DNA of 64,000 nucleotides from RGIG3701 sp017403345 (GTDB lineage Bacteria > Planctomycetota > Planctomycetia > Pirellulales > Thermoguttaceae). The stretch's first letter is position 1. Each line of letters starts with the position of its first letter. The stretch is from contig JAFQOH010000021.1 in the NCBI GenBank assembly GCA_017403345.1, forward strand, positions 14,436 to 78,435, read 5' to 3'. The notes beneath the pieces were generated by a model, which saw only the letters and a list, made by a program, of their open reading frames with translations, was not told where the DNA came from and searched no databases. The position numbers and the translations under genes were made by a program. This document shows, piece by piece, positions 44,430 through 53,760 of the stretch.

Positions 44430-46499
44430 TTACTCGGAGTCTTCCACCTTTTCAAGTTCCAGGCCGCTGAACCGAAGAGCGTCCTGGAGCATGACGAAAG
44501 TTTCCTGTGCATTTTCCGCGACACGCACACGCAAGATCGGTTTCCAGTACATCCCGCGGCCGGGTTCCCCCCAGCTTCGGATCTTTTTCTGAATGGCGGC
44601 AGCGAGTGCTTTGGCGGTCTGATTCGGCGTCGTGACGGAGATCGTGACCGGTGCTTCATCGAGGATCCCTTTCAAAACGAGCGTTTCGGCATGGCATTCA
44701 AGCGGGACGGGGCGATTCAGGGATGAAAGCGTCGGCCGATAGTTCTCCAGCGCCCAGTTCTGACCTTCGCTGGAAGCTACGCACACAGAGATGGAATCCG
44801 AGTCCGCCTGAACCGAACCGCCAACTCGGCCGTCCGAGTTCGACGCAGCTGCTTCACCGGAGCCATTCGCTGCGTCACTCTGCAAAGCGTCACTCTGCAA
44901 AGCGTCACTCTGCAAAGCGCCACTCTGCGGGACCGTAGCCCACTGCGAAAGATCATGTGCCGCACTGACGGTCACGTTCTGTCCCGGTGCCGATCCTAAT
45001 GCGATCCTAGGATCCAACGCGGTTTCGGCTGGTACTCCGTCCGACGCATCAGCAGACGATGGCTCTGCAGGCTGCGGAAGTGCATGCGTTCCGTTCGTAC
45101 CGACCGCTCCGGAAGTCTCAGCGATTTCGGAAAATTCTGCCGCATTCGCCAATGGGTCAGAAGCTCCCATCCTGCTTCCACTCTGACTTTGACCGTTTGG
45201 AGTCCCCGCTGCCAGATTCCGTCCAACGGGACTTTCCGCATCCAAGTAAACGGGCACGGCTCCTCCGGGAGTCGCGCGATAGGCGACTTTTCCTCTTTTT
45301 CCGCCTCCGTAATGAGAAAGCGTCGGAGCCTGAGCTGCGATCTGGCGTTGACGCACTCTCGCAGAGTGGATCGCACGCACCATTTCAGCTTTGAGATTTT
45401 CATCATTCGGCGGATAGGCGATCGGCATATTCTCTTCCACCAGTTCGTAGCCGAATTCTGTTTTCCAAGACTGGAGCGATGCCCGGACACGGTAAAGAAA
45501 GAGGATCCCGCTCGGACGCACGATCAGCAGCGGGTAGGGTTCCTGCTCGTTTTCCGACGTTTCCTGGAAGACTCCATTTTTCAAAAGATACTGCCGCTTA
45601 GCACTGAGTGCCATTTCCAACGGATTTTCCATGGAAAGCGTCCCCTCAAAATCAATGGCGTTCAAACGCAGATTTTCCGGCATGAGCCACGCACCATCCT
45701 CACGGCATTCCACATACATGGGGTATCTGCGCGTCCCATTCGGACCAGGATGCGGCAGGATCGCGTAAGAACCGTTCTGATCTTTCGCCTGATTCTCTTC
45801 TTTTTCCACCGATTCCTGAAGTTCTTTTACTCTCTTCTCAAAATCTGCGATCTGACGCCGGATCTCTTCCGGATCCCGTTCCGCCTCCGTTCCGCCCATC
45901 TTCTCAAATGCCTCTAAAAGCGTCTCGACTTCCTTCATGAGCCGGTTTCGGTTTTCCTGTGTGGCCCCCAGCGCGATACGAGCAGTCTGAGCCTCTTTTT
46001 CGACCTGTGCGCGGGCAGCTTTCAGCTCTTCAAGCCTCCAAACCTCCTGAGCGGTCCGATTCCGTATCTCTTCGAGCTTCTGCTGAAGTTCTTCATCTGA
46101 AAATTTGGCGAGATCCCCTTCCTCTTTGAGACGCAAAGCGTGTGCCGACTCCAAAGCTTTCCTTTTCTTTTGAAGGAGCGCTCTTTTTTCCTGGACGCTA
46201 ACGCCCTCTGCACTCACATCTTTTCCTACGGTCCCAGAATCGGCATCCGCTGTCCCCATTCGCAGCGTCTCCGGATGCGGAAGGGCAGAGGTCTCCGTCT
46301 CCGGATCGACGGAAGCGGCAGTAGACTCGGCGATCATTTCTTGAACCAGTTCATCCGCACTAAGCTGTGCATGACGCGCAATGATCAGCAAAACTGAAAT
46401 GAGTGCCCCCATCGTGCAGAGCAAAACCGCAAGAAAAGGAAAAAGCGAGACCGGATTTCCTGCGGTTTCCCTGTTTCTACGGCTTTGATAGCAACTCAT
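44430..46499 (-). CDS. Single-pass coiled-coil protein paired with ExbB/MotA
   Basis: A 689-aa protein. One membrane helix at about residues 17-42 (PVSLFPFLAVLLCTMGALISVLLII) is followed by a long Glu/Lys/Arg-rich coiled coil (about 100-240), a mixed domain (about 245-410) and a low-complexity linker that includes an in-frame QSDAL repeat. The last 45 residues (ILRVRVAENAQETFVMLQDALRFSGLELEKV) resemble the C-terminal ExbD/TolR periplasmic unit. Topology therefore matches ExbD/TolR/MotB partners, but the helix lacks their conserved Asp. It starts 69 bases after the ExbB-like gene. Role unknown. Confidence 0.8.
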   Translation of the reverse strand: MSCYQSRRNRETAGNPVSLFPFLAVLLCTMGALISVLLIIARHAQLSADELVQEMIAESTAASVDPETETSALPHPETLRMGTADADSGTVGKDVSAEGVSVQEKRALLQKKRKALESAHALRLKEEGDLAKFSDEELQQKLEEIRNRTAQEVWRLEELKAARAQVEKEAQTARIALGATQENRNRLMKEVETLLEAFEKMGGTEAERDPEEIRRQIADFEKRVKELQESVEKEENQAKDQNGSYAILPHPGPNGTRRYPMYVECREDGAWLMPENLRLNAIDFEGTLSMENPLEMALSAKRQYLLKNGVFQETSENEQEPYPLLIVRPSGILFLYRVRASLQSWKTEFGYELVEENMPIAYPPNDENLKAEMVRAIHSARVRQRQIAAQAPTLSHYGGGKRGKVAYRATPGGAVPVYLDAESPVGRNLAAGTPNGQSQSGSRMGASDPLANAAEFSEIAETSGAVGTNGTHALPQPAEPSSADASDGVPAETALDPRIALGSAPGQNVTVSAAHDLSQWATVPQSGALQSDALQSDALQSDAANGSGEAAASNSDGRVGGSVQADSDSISVCVASSEGQNWALENYRPTLSSLNRPVPLECHAETLVLKGILDEAPVTISVTTPNQTAKALAAAIQKKIRSWGEPGRGMYWKPILRVRVAENAQETFVMLQDALRFSGLELEKVEDSE
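44869..44928 (-). repeat. 15-base in-frame tandem repeat (QSDAL)
   Basis: Four copies of AAAGCGTCACTCTGC-type units, nearly exact, inside the coiled-coil protein gene. Each unit encodes five residues, so copy-number change would keep the frame. Confidence 0.95.
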
Positions 46500-46568
46500 T
46501 TTGGCTTCCTAGTCTGCTCTGAAAATGGGGTGAAGTTTACAAAAAAAGTTTACACTAAAACACGGGGA

Positions 46569-48041
46569 TCAAACCTGCTTCCGGTTTGCTTTCACTTCCT
46601 CGAGCCACTGCGCAAGTATAGAAACCGCATTGGAAAGCTGAGAGACCGTCCGCTCAAAATCACGCGCGCCCTGAAGGGTCGAGAGATTCTGCGCAAGTAC
46701 ATTTTCCATCTTCACGATCTTATCCCCGGCTTCCGACATCTGGAGACCGGCATTCGCCATTCTCTCTGTGGAGCTGGCGACGTTCTCCAGCTTGGAAACA
46801 GAAAGTTCCACGACCGCGCCAAGTTCCACGATCTTCTGATTGCACTGGGAAAGGATCGAATTATTCTGCGCAAAGTAATCCACATTCTGACGCATCGCCT
46901 CCTGAAGGATCTCGCACTGCTCACTGAGTGCCTTCTGCACATCCTTCAGTTCCGCGACGTGGCTCATCCACTGAAGCGTGATCGTATTTTTCAGCAATTT
47001 CTCCAATTCCAGCGAGATCTGCATCCCGATCGACGTGCAGCACTGGGAAACCATCTTCTCCGAAGCACGTTCAAATGCATTTTGGAGAGAATCTGCCATG
47101 ACGGCTCCAACGGATTCAAGACGCCGGGTCCATTCAACTTCCACATTCCGAAAAGACTCCTCCCAGATCGCACTCTGACGCTTCATCTGCTGTTCAAGCT
47201 GCGCAGAAAGTTCCTCTCCGTGCGCCTTCACAGCACGAACGATCCCCTCCGGAGAATCGGAGTATTCCTCAAATCGGCCGGCGAGTTCACGATTGGCTTG
47301 CTCATCGACACAGTTCAGAAGGCGATATTCCAGTTTCTCGACAAAGAACTGAAAAAACATCAACACGATCGAAAAACTCAGCGCCAGAGCCGTCGTGTCG
47401 AACGCAAAACTCAAATCCGCGATCATCTTTGGAAGCGTAGTTTCCGTGTCGGAAAGATTCCCTCCAAGACCGCCGATAGCGAGCGTGATCCCCATGACCG
47501 TTCCGAGAAATCCGAGGATCGGGATCGCCCAGATGATGACGCGAATGAAAGAGTAGCTCTGCCCCATACGCGCGGCATCCAGATCCGAAAGATACTTCAT
47601 CTCATCACTGAATCCATGTGCGGAATCGTTCCGAACGACAAAATCGAGCGACGCCTTCAGACGCTGAATGAAGTAGCCGTTCGCGACCTTTTCGGGGATC
47701 TCATTCAATTTCTCAGCCATCTCACGCGCATTTTCCGGCGTGAAAAAACCAGATCCCGGCTTCGGGAAAAAGGTTTCCGAGGACGCTTCCTGCTTCGCGA
47801 TCCACCCCATCTGAAAACGGATCTCCGTCAGCTTGAACGCTAGGGCGCTGAATCCAATGAAAAACATCAGGATCTCAACGAACGGAATGAAAAGGACCTC
47901 GCCTTTTGCAGAGATGAAGTAGTGCGAGATCGCCTCGACCTGCAAGATCCGAGTTAGAAGCAGCGAATAGAAGATCCCCGTGAGGCCGATCCCCCAGAAA
48001 ATTGGCGAGTTAACGAATTTGGAAAATTTTGAGGCACCCAT
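46569..48041 (-). CDS. MotA/TolQ/ExbB-type channel with a cytoplasmic coiled-coil tail
   Basis: A 490-aa protein. Two N-terminal hydrophobic segments (PIFWGIGLTGIFYSLLL; VLFIPFVEILMFFIGFSALAF) are followed by the family core SFIRVIIWAIPILGFLGTVMGITLAI (about residues 155-180) and LPKMIADLSFAFDTTALALSFSIVLMFF (about 195-222), the proton-channel signature. From about 230 to 490 there is a long coiled-coil tail. ExbB/TolQ/MotA work with a single-pass partner to drive motion from the proton gradient; the partner here is probably the next gene. The ATG at 48041 follows AGGAG and lies after a good promoter; upstream methionines precede that promoter. Confidence 0.92.
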   Translation of the reverse strand: MGASKFSKFVNSPIFWGIGLTGIFYSLLLTRILQVEAISHYFISAKGEVLFIPFVEILMFFIGFSALAFKLTEIRFQMGWIAKQEASSETFFPKPGSGFFTPENAREMAEKLNEIPEKVANGYFIQRLKASLDFVVRNDSAHGFSDEMKYLSDLDAARMGQSYSFIRVIIWAIPILGFLGTVMGITLAIGGLGGNLSDTETTLPKMIADLSFAFDTTALALSFSIVLMFFQFFVEKLEYRLLNCVDEQANRELAGRFEEYSDSPEGIVRAVKAHGEELSAQLEQQMKRQSAIWEESFRNVEVEWTRRLESVGAVMADSLQNAFERASEKMVSQCCTSIGMQISLELEKLLKNTITLQWMSHVAELKDVQKALSEQCEILQEAMRQNVDYFAQNNSILSQCNQKIVELGAVVELSVSKLENVASSTERMANAGLQMSEAGDKIVKMENVLAQNLSTLQGARDFERTVSQLSNAVSILAQWLEEVKANRKQV

Positions 48042-48090
48042 ACTCCGGCTCCTGCGTGTGCTGGCACAAAAAATGAATCGATTCACCGGG

Positions 48091-48119
48091 AGGATACACG
48101 ATTTCACGAGATCCGTCAA
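48091..48119 (-). promoter_or_regulatory. Promoter of the ExbB/coiled-coil operon
   Basis: On the minus strand TTGACG, a 17-base spacer and TATCCT. It lies inside the longest open reading frame, which supports the shorter start at 48041. Confidence 0.65.
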
Positions 48120-48284
48120 GTCCATTAATAAAAAAAGATCCTTAATGAAAAAAATCCTTCCAGAAAATACATACTGCGCCATGGCTCGGTTTTTCCTGCT
48201 TGGCTGGGCTGGTACATAGTTACCGAATGGACCTTCTTTTCCACCTGCCCGATTTTAATTTTGCATTTTTTTCCCCGCACACAC

Positions 48285-48312
48285 TTGACTCGAATGAAAA
48301 ACCGGGTAAAAT
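48285..48312 (+). promoter_or_regulatory. Promoter of the ApbE-MqnC operon
   Basis: TTGACT, a 16-base spacer and GGGTAAAAT. With the promoter at 48091 it accounts for the regulatory content of 48042-48419. Confidence 0.7.
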
Positions 48313-48419
48313 AGAATCAAATCATTTCAGACCGTGCGAAGATACCGAAAACCAGCGGTTCCCCGCATCAAAAAAGCAGGACCATTTCGCAGAAAAAACA
48401 AAATTCCAAAAGGAAGATC

Positions 48420-49661
48420 ATGGGTTCCAAAAGGCAGATTTTCATTTTGCTGTTCCTCCTTTCCGTCACGGCGATCTTCGTCGTGCTCGGAGCGGTCCGT
48501 ACACACACGGCCCCGCGGCTCGTGCAGTTCGAAGGAGAGACGATGGGGACCGTTTGGCACGTGACCATCAAGGCAGACTCCAACACTCCGATCGATCCGC
48601 CGACCGCTGAAAAGATCCAGTCGGCACTCGAAGAAGCTCTCAAAGCCGTGGATTTCCGAATGTCCACGTGGAAGGAGTTTACCGAACTTTCTCGTCTCAA
48701 TGCACAGACGGACATTTCGGAGGACTTTCCGCTTTCGCCGGAGCTGGCGTTCGTGATGGCGAAGGCTCTGGAAGTTTCCCGCAAGACCAGCGGCGCGTAC
48801 GACGTGACGATCGGTCCACTGGTGAACCTCTGGAAATTTGGGCCGACGCGCGGTGATTCTGAAATGCCGGAGATCCCGTCCCCGGAAGCGATCGCTGACG
48901 CAAAAGCGCAGATCGGCTGGGAGGCACTTGAGATCGTCTCCAGTTCACCGGACAAAAAAGCACTCCGGCGTACCAAAACCGGCCTAAATGTGGATCTCTC
49001 CAGTATCGCAAAAGGCTACGGCGTCGATCAGGCGGTGAAAGCCCTGGAAACGTTCGGCTTCGAAAATTTCATGGTCGAAGTCGGCGGTGAAGTGTACGCA
49101 CGGGGCACCAATCACCTTGAAAAACCATGGCGCATCGGGATCGAACTGCCGATTCCCGACTCCAACCTGATTTTCGGTGCCGCGGAACTCTCCGGAAAGG
49201 CTCATACCGGGCAAGCTCTCGCCACCTCGGGAGACTACCGGAACTTCAAGCTCGAAAACGGACGCCGGCGTTCGCACATCATCGATCCGCGGACCGGCTA
49301 TCCGGTAGAACACGCCCTCGTTTCCGTTTCGGTCCTGGCGCAGGACTGCATGACGGCGGACGCCTGGGCGACGGCTCTGATGGTCCTTGGCCCGGAAGAA
49401 GGCAAACTCACCGCAGAACGTGAGAAACTCCAAGTCCTTTTCCTCATTCAGGATGGCCAAAAGATCCGCTCCGAAAGCGTCAATTTCCCATGCACGCAGA
49501 ATCCGTATCTGGACGAGACGCTCGTCCTGAAAAAAACCGCGCTGCCGACGCCGACGCCTCAAATTAAGCCGAGTCCCCTTAAACTGGATCGACCCCAAGG
49601 ATCAGCCGCCGCGCGAAAGCTGAAAATCAAAACTCGAAACAGAAAGGACCCCAAAAAATGA
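48420..49661 (+). CDS. apbE: FAD:protein FMN transferase (ApbE)
   Basis: A 413-aa flavin transferase that attaches FMN covalently to Thr/Ser of target proteins, such as NqrB/C or RnfG. Signatures are ETMGTVWHV, SGAYDVTIGPLVNLW, VDLSSIAKGYGVDQA, EVGGEVYARG, HIIDPRTGYPV and DCMTADAWATALMV (Mg2+ site). An N-terminal hydrophobic segment (IFILLFLLSVTAIFVVLGA) anchors it outside the cytoplasm. The C-terminal 60 residues are a basic, proline-rich extension not usual in the family. AAGGAAG precedes the ATG. Its stop overlaps the start of the next gene (ATGA). Confidence 0.95.
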   Translation: MGSKRQIFILLFLLSVTAIFVVLGAVRTHTAPRLVQFEGETMGTVWHVTIKADSNTPIDPPTAEKIQSALEEALKAVDFRMSTWKEFTELSRLNAQTDISEDFPLSPELAFVMAKALEVSRKTSGAYDVTIGPLVNLWKFGPTRGDSEMPEIPSPEAIADAKAQIGWEALEIVSSSPDKKALRRTKTGLNVDLSSIAKGYGVDQAVKALETFGFENFMVEVGGEVYARGTNHLEKPWRIGIELPIPDSNLIFGAAELSGKAHTGQALATSGDYRNFKLENGRRRSHIIDPRTGYPVEHALVSVSVLAQDCMTADAWATALMVLGPEEGKLTAEREKLQVLFLIQDGQKIRSESVNFPCTQNPYLDETLVLKKTALPTPTPQIKPSPLKLDRPQGSAAARKLKIKTRNRKDPKK

Positions 49662-49870
49662 AGACCCTGCTCATCACGATCGCGATCGCAGTCGGAATGT
49701 TTCTCTTTTTCTTCTTCTCGATCGGCTTTTCACATTTGATCGGCCGACGGAAGATGATGTGCTCGTGCGGCCGAGCGCGCGCCATGGAAAAAGAACGTGA
49801 GGCCATCATCAAAAAAATCAAAAACATTGAGGACGTCGCGGACAAAACGCAATTTCGCGTCGATCACTGA
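49658..49870 (+). CDS. Small one-helix membrane protein, possibly NqrM-like
   Basis: A 70-aa protein whose ATG overlaps the apbE stop, which indicates translational coupling. A single membrane helix (LLITIAIAVGMFLFFFFSIGF, residues 4-24) is followed by IGRRKMMCSCGRARAMEKE and a charged tail. Size, topology, a cysteine pair right after the helix and its place beside apbE all recall NqrM (DUF539), which helps mature Na+-NQR. NqrM usually has a GSCGGL motif and four cysteines; here only two are present, so this is a suggestion, not an assignment. Confidence 0.75.
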   Translation: MKTLLITIAIAVGMFLFFFFSIGFSHLIGRRKMMCSCGRARAMEKEREAIIKKIKNIEDVADKTQFRVDH

Positions 49871-49929
49871 GGCGCCCGGCAGTCCGAATAATGTACTTTT
49901 TTGAGACTGAAAGACCTAGATTCCCTAAA

Positions 49930-50997
49930 ATGACCCAAGACCTGAAAAAACTCCTCCTCGAAACCGCAGAGGGAAACCATCGGCTGACGAAAGACGAAGC
50001 ACTTGCTCTCTTTCACTCCGCAGACCTGGCACTGCTGGGACTCGCGGCACAGAAAATGTCGCGCCGTCTGCATCCGGAAAACTACCGCACGTACAATGTG
50101 GACCGAAACATCAACTACACGAACGTCTGCGAGTGCAGATGCCGGTTCTGCGGATTTTCATGCGACGCGGAGGATCCGGAAGCATACGTCATTTCGCGGG
50201 ACGAAATGTTTCGGAAGATCGATGAGACGCTGGAACTCGGCGGAAATCAGATCCTGCTGCAGGGCGGTCTGAATCCCCAACTTCGGCTCGAGTGGTTTGA
50301 GTCGCTCTTCACGGCGATCCGCGAGCGTTACCCGGCACTCAACATTCACGGTCTGAGTGCGACAGAAGTCTGGTATCTCGCCCGGCTGGAAGGAATTTCG
50401 ATCGAGGAAGTCCTCCACCGTCTGCGAGCGGCCGGCCTCGGCACGATTCCCGGAGGAGGCGCAGAGATTTTGGACGATGAGGTCCGCGAAAAAGTCAGTC
50501 CCAAAAAGATCCGGACAGACGACTGGCTCCGCGTCATGCGTCTCTGGCACCAAATGGGCGGAAATTCGACTGCGACCATGATGTTCGGCCACGCGGAAAC
50601 GTACGCGCACCGGACGGCACACTTGGAACGCATTCGAAACCTTCAAGACGAAACACACGGATTCACCGCCTTCATCTCATGGACTTACCAGCCGTTTCGT
50701 GAGTTCTCGGCAAAGAAAGTCGGCACATTCGAGTACCTGAAAACGCTCGCGATCGCGCGGCTCTTTCTCGACAATGTGCCGAACATTCAGGCAAGCTGGG
50801 TCACGCAGGGAATGCGGATCGGTCAGCTCGCGCTTGCATTCGGCGCAAACGACATGGGGAGTCTCATGATCGAGGAAAATGTCGTCGCCTCCTGCGGCAC
50901 CGTCTTCCATGCGACGGAACAGGAACTCCGCTCCGTCATCCGAAACGCCGGTTTCGAGCCGAAAAAGCGAAACGTTTTCTATCAGCTTATGGAGTAA
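49930..50997 (+). CDS. mqnC: Cyclic dehypoxanthinyl futalosine synthase (MqnC)
   Basis: A 355-aa radical SAM enzyme of the futalosine route to menaquinone. The C-x3-C-x2-C site is in NYTNVCECRCRFCGFSC; further family blocks are QILLQGGLNPQL, IHGLSATEV, GTIPGGGAEILDDEVR, FISWTYQPF and LDNVPNIQASWVTQG, GANDMGSLMIEENVV. These separate it from CofH and MqnE reasonably well. The start is uncertain: 49930 gives the usual length, while 49891 would add 13 residues; neither has a strong ribosome-binding site. It follows apbE and the small membrane protein, suggesting a respiratory electron-transport operon. Confidence 0.92.
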   Translation: MTQDLKKLLLETAEGNHRLTKDEALALFHSADLALLGLAAQKMSRRLHPENYRTYNVDRNINYTNVCECRCRFCGFSCDAEDPEAYVISRDEMFRKIDETLELGGNQILLQGGLNPQLRLEWFESLFTAIRERYPALNIHGLSATEVWYLARLEGISIEEVLHRLRAAGLGTIPGGGAEILDDEVREKVSPKKIRTDDWLRVMRLWHQMGGNSTATMMFGHAETYAHRTAHLERIRNLQDETHGFTAFISWTYQPFREFSAKKVGTFEYLKTLAIARLFLDNVPNIQASWVTQGMRIGQLALAFGANDMGSLMIEENVVASCGTVFHATEQELRSVIRNAGFEPKKRNVFYQLME

Positions 50998-51048
50998 AAA
51001 CGCAGAGTCAACCAAACGCAGAAACCACCAAAAGAAAAGAGGAAAACC

Positions 51049-51765
51049 ATGGCAAAAACCTGGGCGATCGGCGACGTACACGGATTTTCGCTGGCACTGT
51101 GCCGCATTCTGGACAGGATCGAACCGCAAAAAGACGATACGATCGTGATGCTCGGCGACTACATTGACCGCGGTCCCGATTCCCGCGGTGTGATCGACCG
51201 GCTTCTGCGTCTCCGTTCCGAGTGCCGGCTCGTGACACTCCGCGGAAACCATGAAGCGATGCTCCTTGAACTGCTCGAACGCGAACAGAACGGCCAGGCA
51301 AACGACTCGTTCTGGAAACGGATCTTCGGAAAAAAATCGAAATTCCTCCGCAGCGACTGGCTCGACCTTGGCGGGAGACAGACTCTCTCCTCCTACGGTC
51401 CGCTCACAACACGGATCTCCCAGCTTCCGGAACCGCATCTCCAATTCCTCGCGGAAACCGTCCTCTACCATGAGTCGCCGACCGCCAATTTCACCCACGC
51501 GGCGTACATTCCGGAGCTGGAGATGAGCGAACAGCCGATCCAGGCGCTCCTCTACCACCGACTGCGCGTTTCGATACCAGCCCCGCACTTTTCGGGAAAG
51601 ACTTTCTACGTCGGACATTCCGCACAGAGAAGTGGAAACATTTTAGACGAAGGGCACATCATCTGCCTCGACACGTGTCTCTACGGCGGCGGCTGGCTGA
51701 CCGCGCGTGAGATCGAGTCCGGAGAAACGCTCCAGCTGGACGCAGCTGGAAGACCCCGTTCCTGA
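51049..51765 (+). CDS. PPP-family metallophosphoesterase
   Basis: A 238-aa calcineurin-like phosphoesterase. Metal-binding blocks are AIGDVHG (residues about 6-12), LGDYIDRGPDSRGV (about 36-49) and RGNHEAML (about 67-74), with a late GHS. It belongs to the PPP group (serine/threonine phosphatase or Ap4A-type hydrolase). AAGAGG precedes the ATG. It is the last gene of the apbE run; a terminator follows. Substrate not known. Confidence 0.93.
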   Translation: MAKTWAIGDVHGFSLALCRILDRIEPQKDDTIVMLGDYIDRGPDSRGVIDRLLRLRSECRLVTLRGNHEAMLLELLEREQNGQANDSFWKRIFGKKSKFLRSDWLDLGGRQTLSSYGPLTTRISQLPEPHLQFLAETVLYHESPTANFTHAAYIPELEMSEQPIQALLYHRLRVSIPAPHFSGKTFYVGHSAQRSGNILDEGHIICLDTCLYGGGWLTAREIESGETLQLDAAGRPRS

Positions 51766-51783
51766 AATACATTTTCCTTCTGA

Positions 51784-51845
51784 AAAAACCTCACGATCCC
51801 GGTCCACTCTCACACGGAGGCCAGACCGAAATGGTGAGGTTTTCT
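51784..51845. terminator. Bidirectional terminator between convergent genes
   Basis: AAAACCTCAC pairs with GTGAGGTTTT, with GGTC / GACC inside. A run of A upstream and T downstream allow use in both directions, between the phosphatase and the acyl ligase. Confidence 0.85.
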
Positions 51846-51904
51846 GATTTTCATCCGGCAGCAGGCTGCCCGTTTTCGTTAGGCACCAAACCGGCAAGGC
51901 AGCA

Positions 51905-53545
51905 CTAATTCTGCTTCACGCACTTTTCCGCGATTTCGTGGATCTCGAAAAGATTCAGCTTTCCTGTCCCAAGAAGCGGGATCGCGTCGACCTGGAAGTA
52001 CGCGTCCTTCCCCGGGATCCAGAGATTCGGGACCTTCTTCTCCTTCAGCATTTCCGAGATCTCCTCGACAGAACGAGTCAGCTCCGTGTAAAGGACCACC
52101 AGACGCTCACCTTTTTTTACGTCAGTGACCGACGTGACGCAGATCTTCGGCTCTTCCTCCGCTTTATTGCCAAGAACTTCATTCAAAAGATCTTCCAGCC
52201 CCTCATGCGGGACCATTTCCCCGCCGATCTTCGCAAAACGGCTCATGCGCCCGGCAATGAAGAGGAAATTATCCTCATCCATCCGCACGAGGTCTCCCGT
52301 GCAATACCAACCGTCCTTGATGACCTCTGCAGTCTTTTCCGGCTCGCCGTAGTAGCCTTTCATGACATTATTGCCCTTGACCCAGGCCATCCCGACTTCA
52401 TTCACGCCGCACGGCTCACCCGTTTTCAGATCCAAGATCTTCACCTGGATCCCCGGCATGGGAAATCCGACCGATTCATCTTTCGAGAGCGGCCCTGCCC
52501 ACCCGCGCAGATTACGCGACTCCGGCACGTTTGCCGCAATGACCGGCGCGGTCTCTGTGATGCCGTACCCCTGAGTCGGCCGAATGCCAAAGCGGTTCTC
52601 ATACTCATCCGCCAGCTCTTTCGTACAGCGTTCACCTCCCGTGATGACTAGCTTCACCGAAGCCAGATCTTCCCGTTCCATACGGCGCGCATACGTTCGA
52701 AGGAAGGTAGGAGTCCCCAGAAACATCGTCGGTTTGTACTTGCGGCAGAGACGCTGGATCGGACGGTACTCAAGCGGCGAAACATGATAAAAACCCGACA
52801 GACCGCGCGTCAAGACCGTCCAAAGAGGCCCGGTAAATCCAAAGGAATGGAAGAACGGCAGTGCACCGAGCATACTGTCCCCGGACGTCACAGTGAAACC
52901 ATAAAGATCTGCAAAACACTTAATGTTGCCCGCAATGTTTCGGTGCGAAAGCATCACACCGCGCGGCATCCCCGTCGAACCGGACGTAAAAAGGATCGTC
53001 ATCGTATCATCCGGATCTAGACAGTCCAGCCCCAGCTTTCGGAAGATCGTCGAAACCGGCATCATCGCAAGCGAAAGTGCGCACACTTTGTCCCACGCCG
53101 TTACGCTCGCCTTCACATCTTCCAGAAAGATCACGTCGCATTCCGGCTCGAAATTGAATTTCTCCAGCACCTTCCGGCTCGTGATCAAATGGCGGATCCC
53201 AACCTTTTTGATGCACCGATTCAGCACATCCGGACTCACCGTGTAGTTCAGATTCACCGTCACGCGGGAATCCATCGTCAAAGCGGCATTCGCAAGTACA
53301 GACGGAACGCATGGAGGAATGAGCAAACCGACATTTTTCTCATCTGCAGCGAGAAGACTGCGAAACTTGCGGCGAAGAACCAGCGCGGCAACAAGCGCCT
53401 TAAATCCCTTCAACTCCGTCTGAAGGTCCGCGATCACCATCTTTTTCGCACATTCCGTCTTCCAAAAACGGATCATTGCGCGAACCGGCATCTCATCGAA
53501 ACTCGGCTCTTCATAAACGGCTCCCACCAATTTCAAATCGACCAT
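51905..53545 (-). CDS. AMP-dependent acyl ligase (Aas C-terminal-like)
   Basis: A 546-aa ANL-superfamily enzyme. It has the P-loop ILFTSGSTGMPRGVMLSH (about residues 186-203), QGYGITETAPV, the hinge DGWYCTGDLVRMDEDNFLFIAGRMSRFAKIGGEMV and a C-terminal GTGKLNLFEI. The FAKIGGEMVPH block and KNVGLLIPPCVPSVLANAAL opening resemble the acyl-ACP synthetase half of Aas, so it may load fatty acids onto ACP for phospholipid repair. No acyltransferase domain is fused. The ATG at 53545 follows AGGAGCAGG. Confidence 0.9.
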   Translation of the reverse strand: MVDLKLVGAVYEEPSFDEMPVRAMIRFWKTECAKKMVIADLQTELKGFKALVAALVLRRKFRSLLAADEKNVGLLIPPCVPSVLANAALTMDSRVTVNLNYTVSPDVLNRCIKKVGIRHLITSRKVLEKFNFEPECDVIFLEDVKASVTAWDKVCALSLAMMPVSTIFRKLGLDCLDPDDTMTILFTSGSTGMPRGVMLSHRNIAGNIKCFADLYGFTVTSGDSMLGALPFFHSFGFTGPLWTVLTRGLSGFYHVSPLEYRPIQRLCRKYKPTMFLGTPTFLRTYARRMEREDLASVKLVITGGERCTKELADEYENRFGIRPTQGYGITETAPVIAANVPESRNLRGWAGPLSKDESVGFPMPGIQVKILDLKTGEPCGVNEVGMAWVKGNNVMKGYYGEPEKTAEVIKDGWYCTGDLVRMDEDNFLFIAGRMSRFAKIGGEMVPHEGLEDLLNEVLGNKAEEEPKICVTSVTDVKKGERLVVLYTELTRSVEEISEMLKEKKVPNLWIPGKDAYFQVDAIPLLGTGKLNLFEIHEIAEKCVKQN

Positions 53546-53626
53546 AAAATCCTGCTCCTGCAAAAAACATAATCTGCGGTTCTGCCGTTTCCGTCTAAAT
53601 TCTAAAAACGACCTCTTTTCCACACC

Positions 53627-53656
53627 ATACTATACAGGAAATCCAAAAATTTTCAA
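53627..53656 (-). promoter_or_regulatory. Promoter of the acyl ligase gene
   Basis: On the minus strand TTGAAA, an 18-base spacer and TAGTAT. Confidence 0.5.
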
Positions 53657-53760
53657 TCGTTTTCAGGCCTGAAAAACAAACTTTTACACAGATTTTACAT
53701 TCGGTCGAAAAAAACAGTGAGTTTGAGCAGTCAGCTAAATCGACTCACCCGCAAATTACC

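Noticed and set aside
44430..48041. Zorya defence system
   Set aside because: Only the MotA/MotB-like topology is shared. No zorC, zorD or zorE-type gene lies nearby and the neighbours are envelope proteins.
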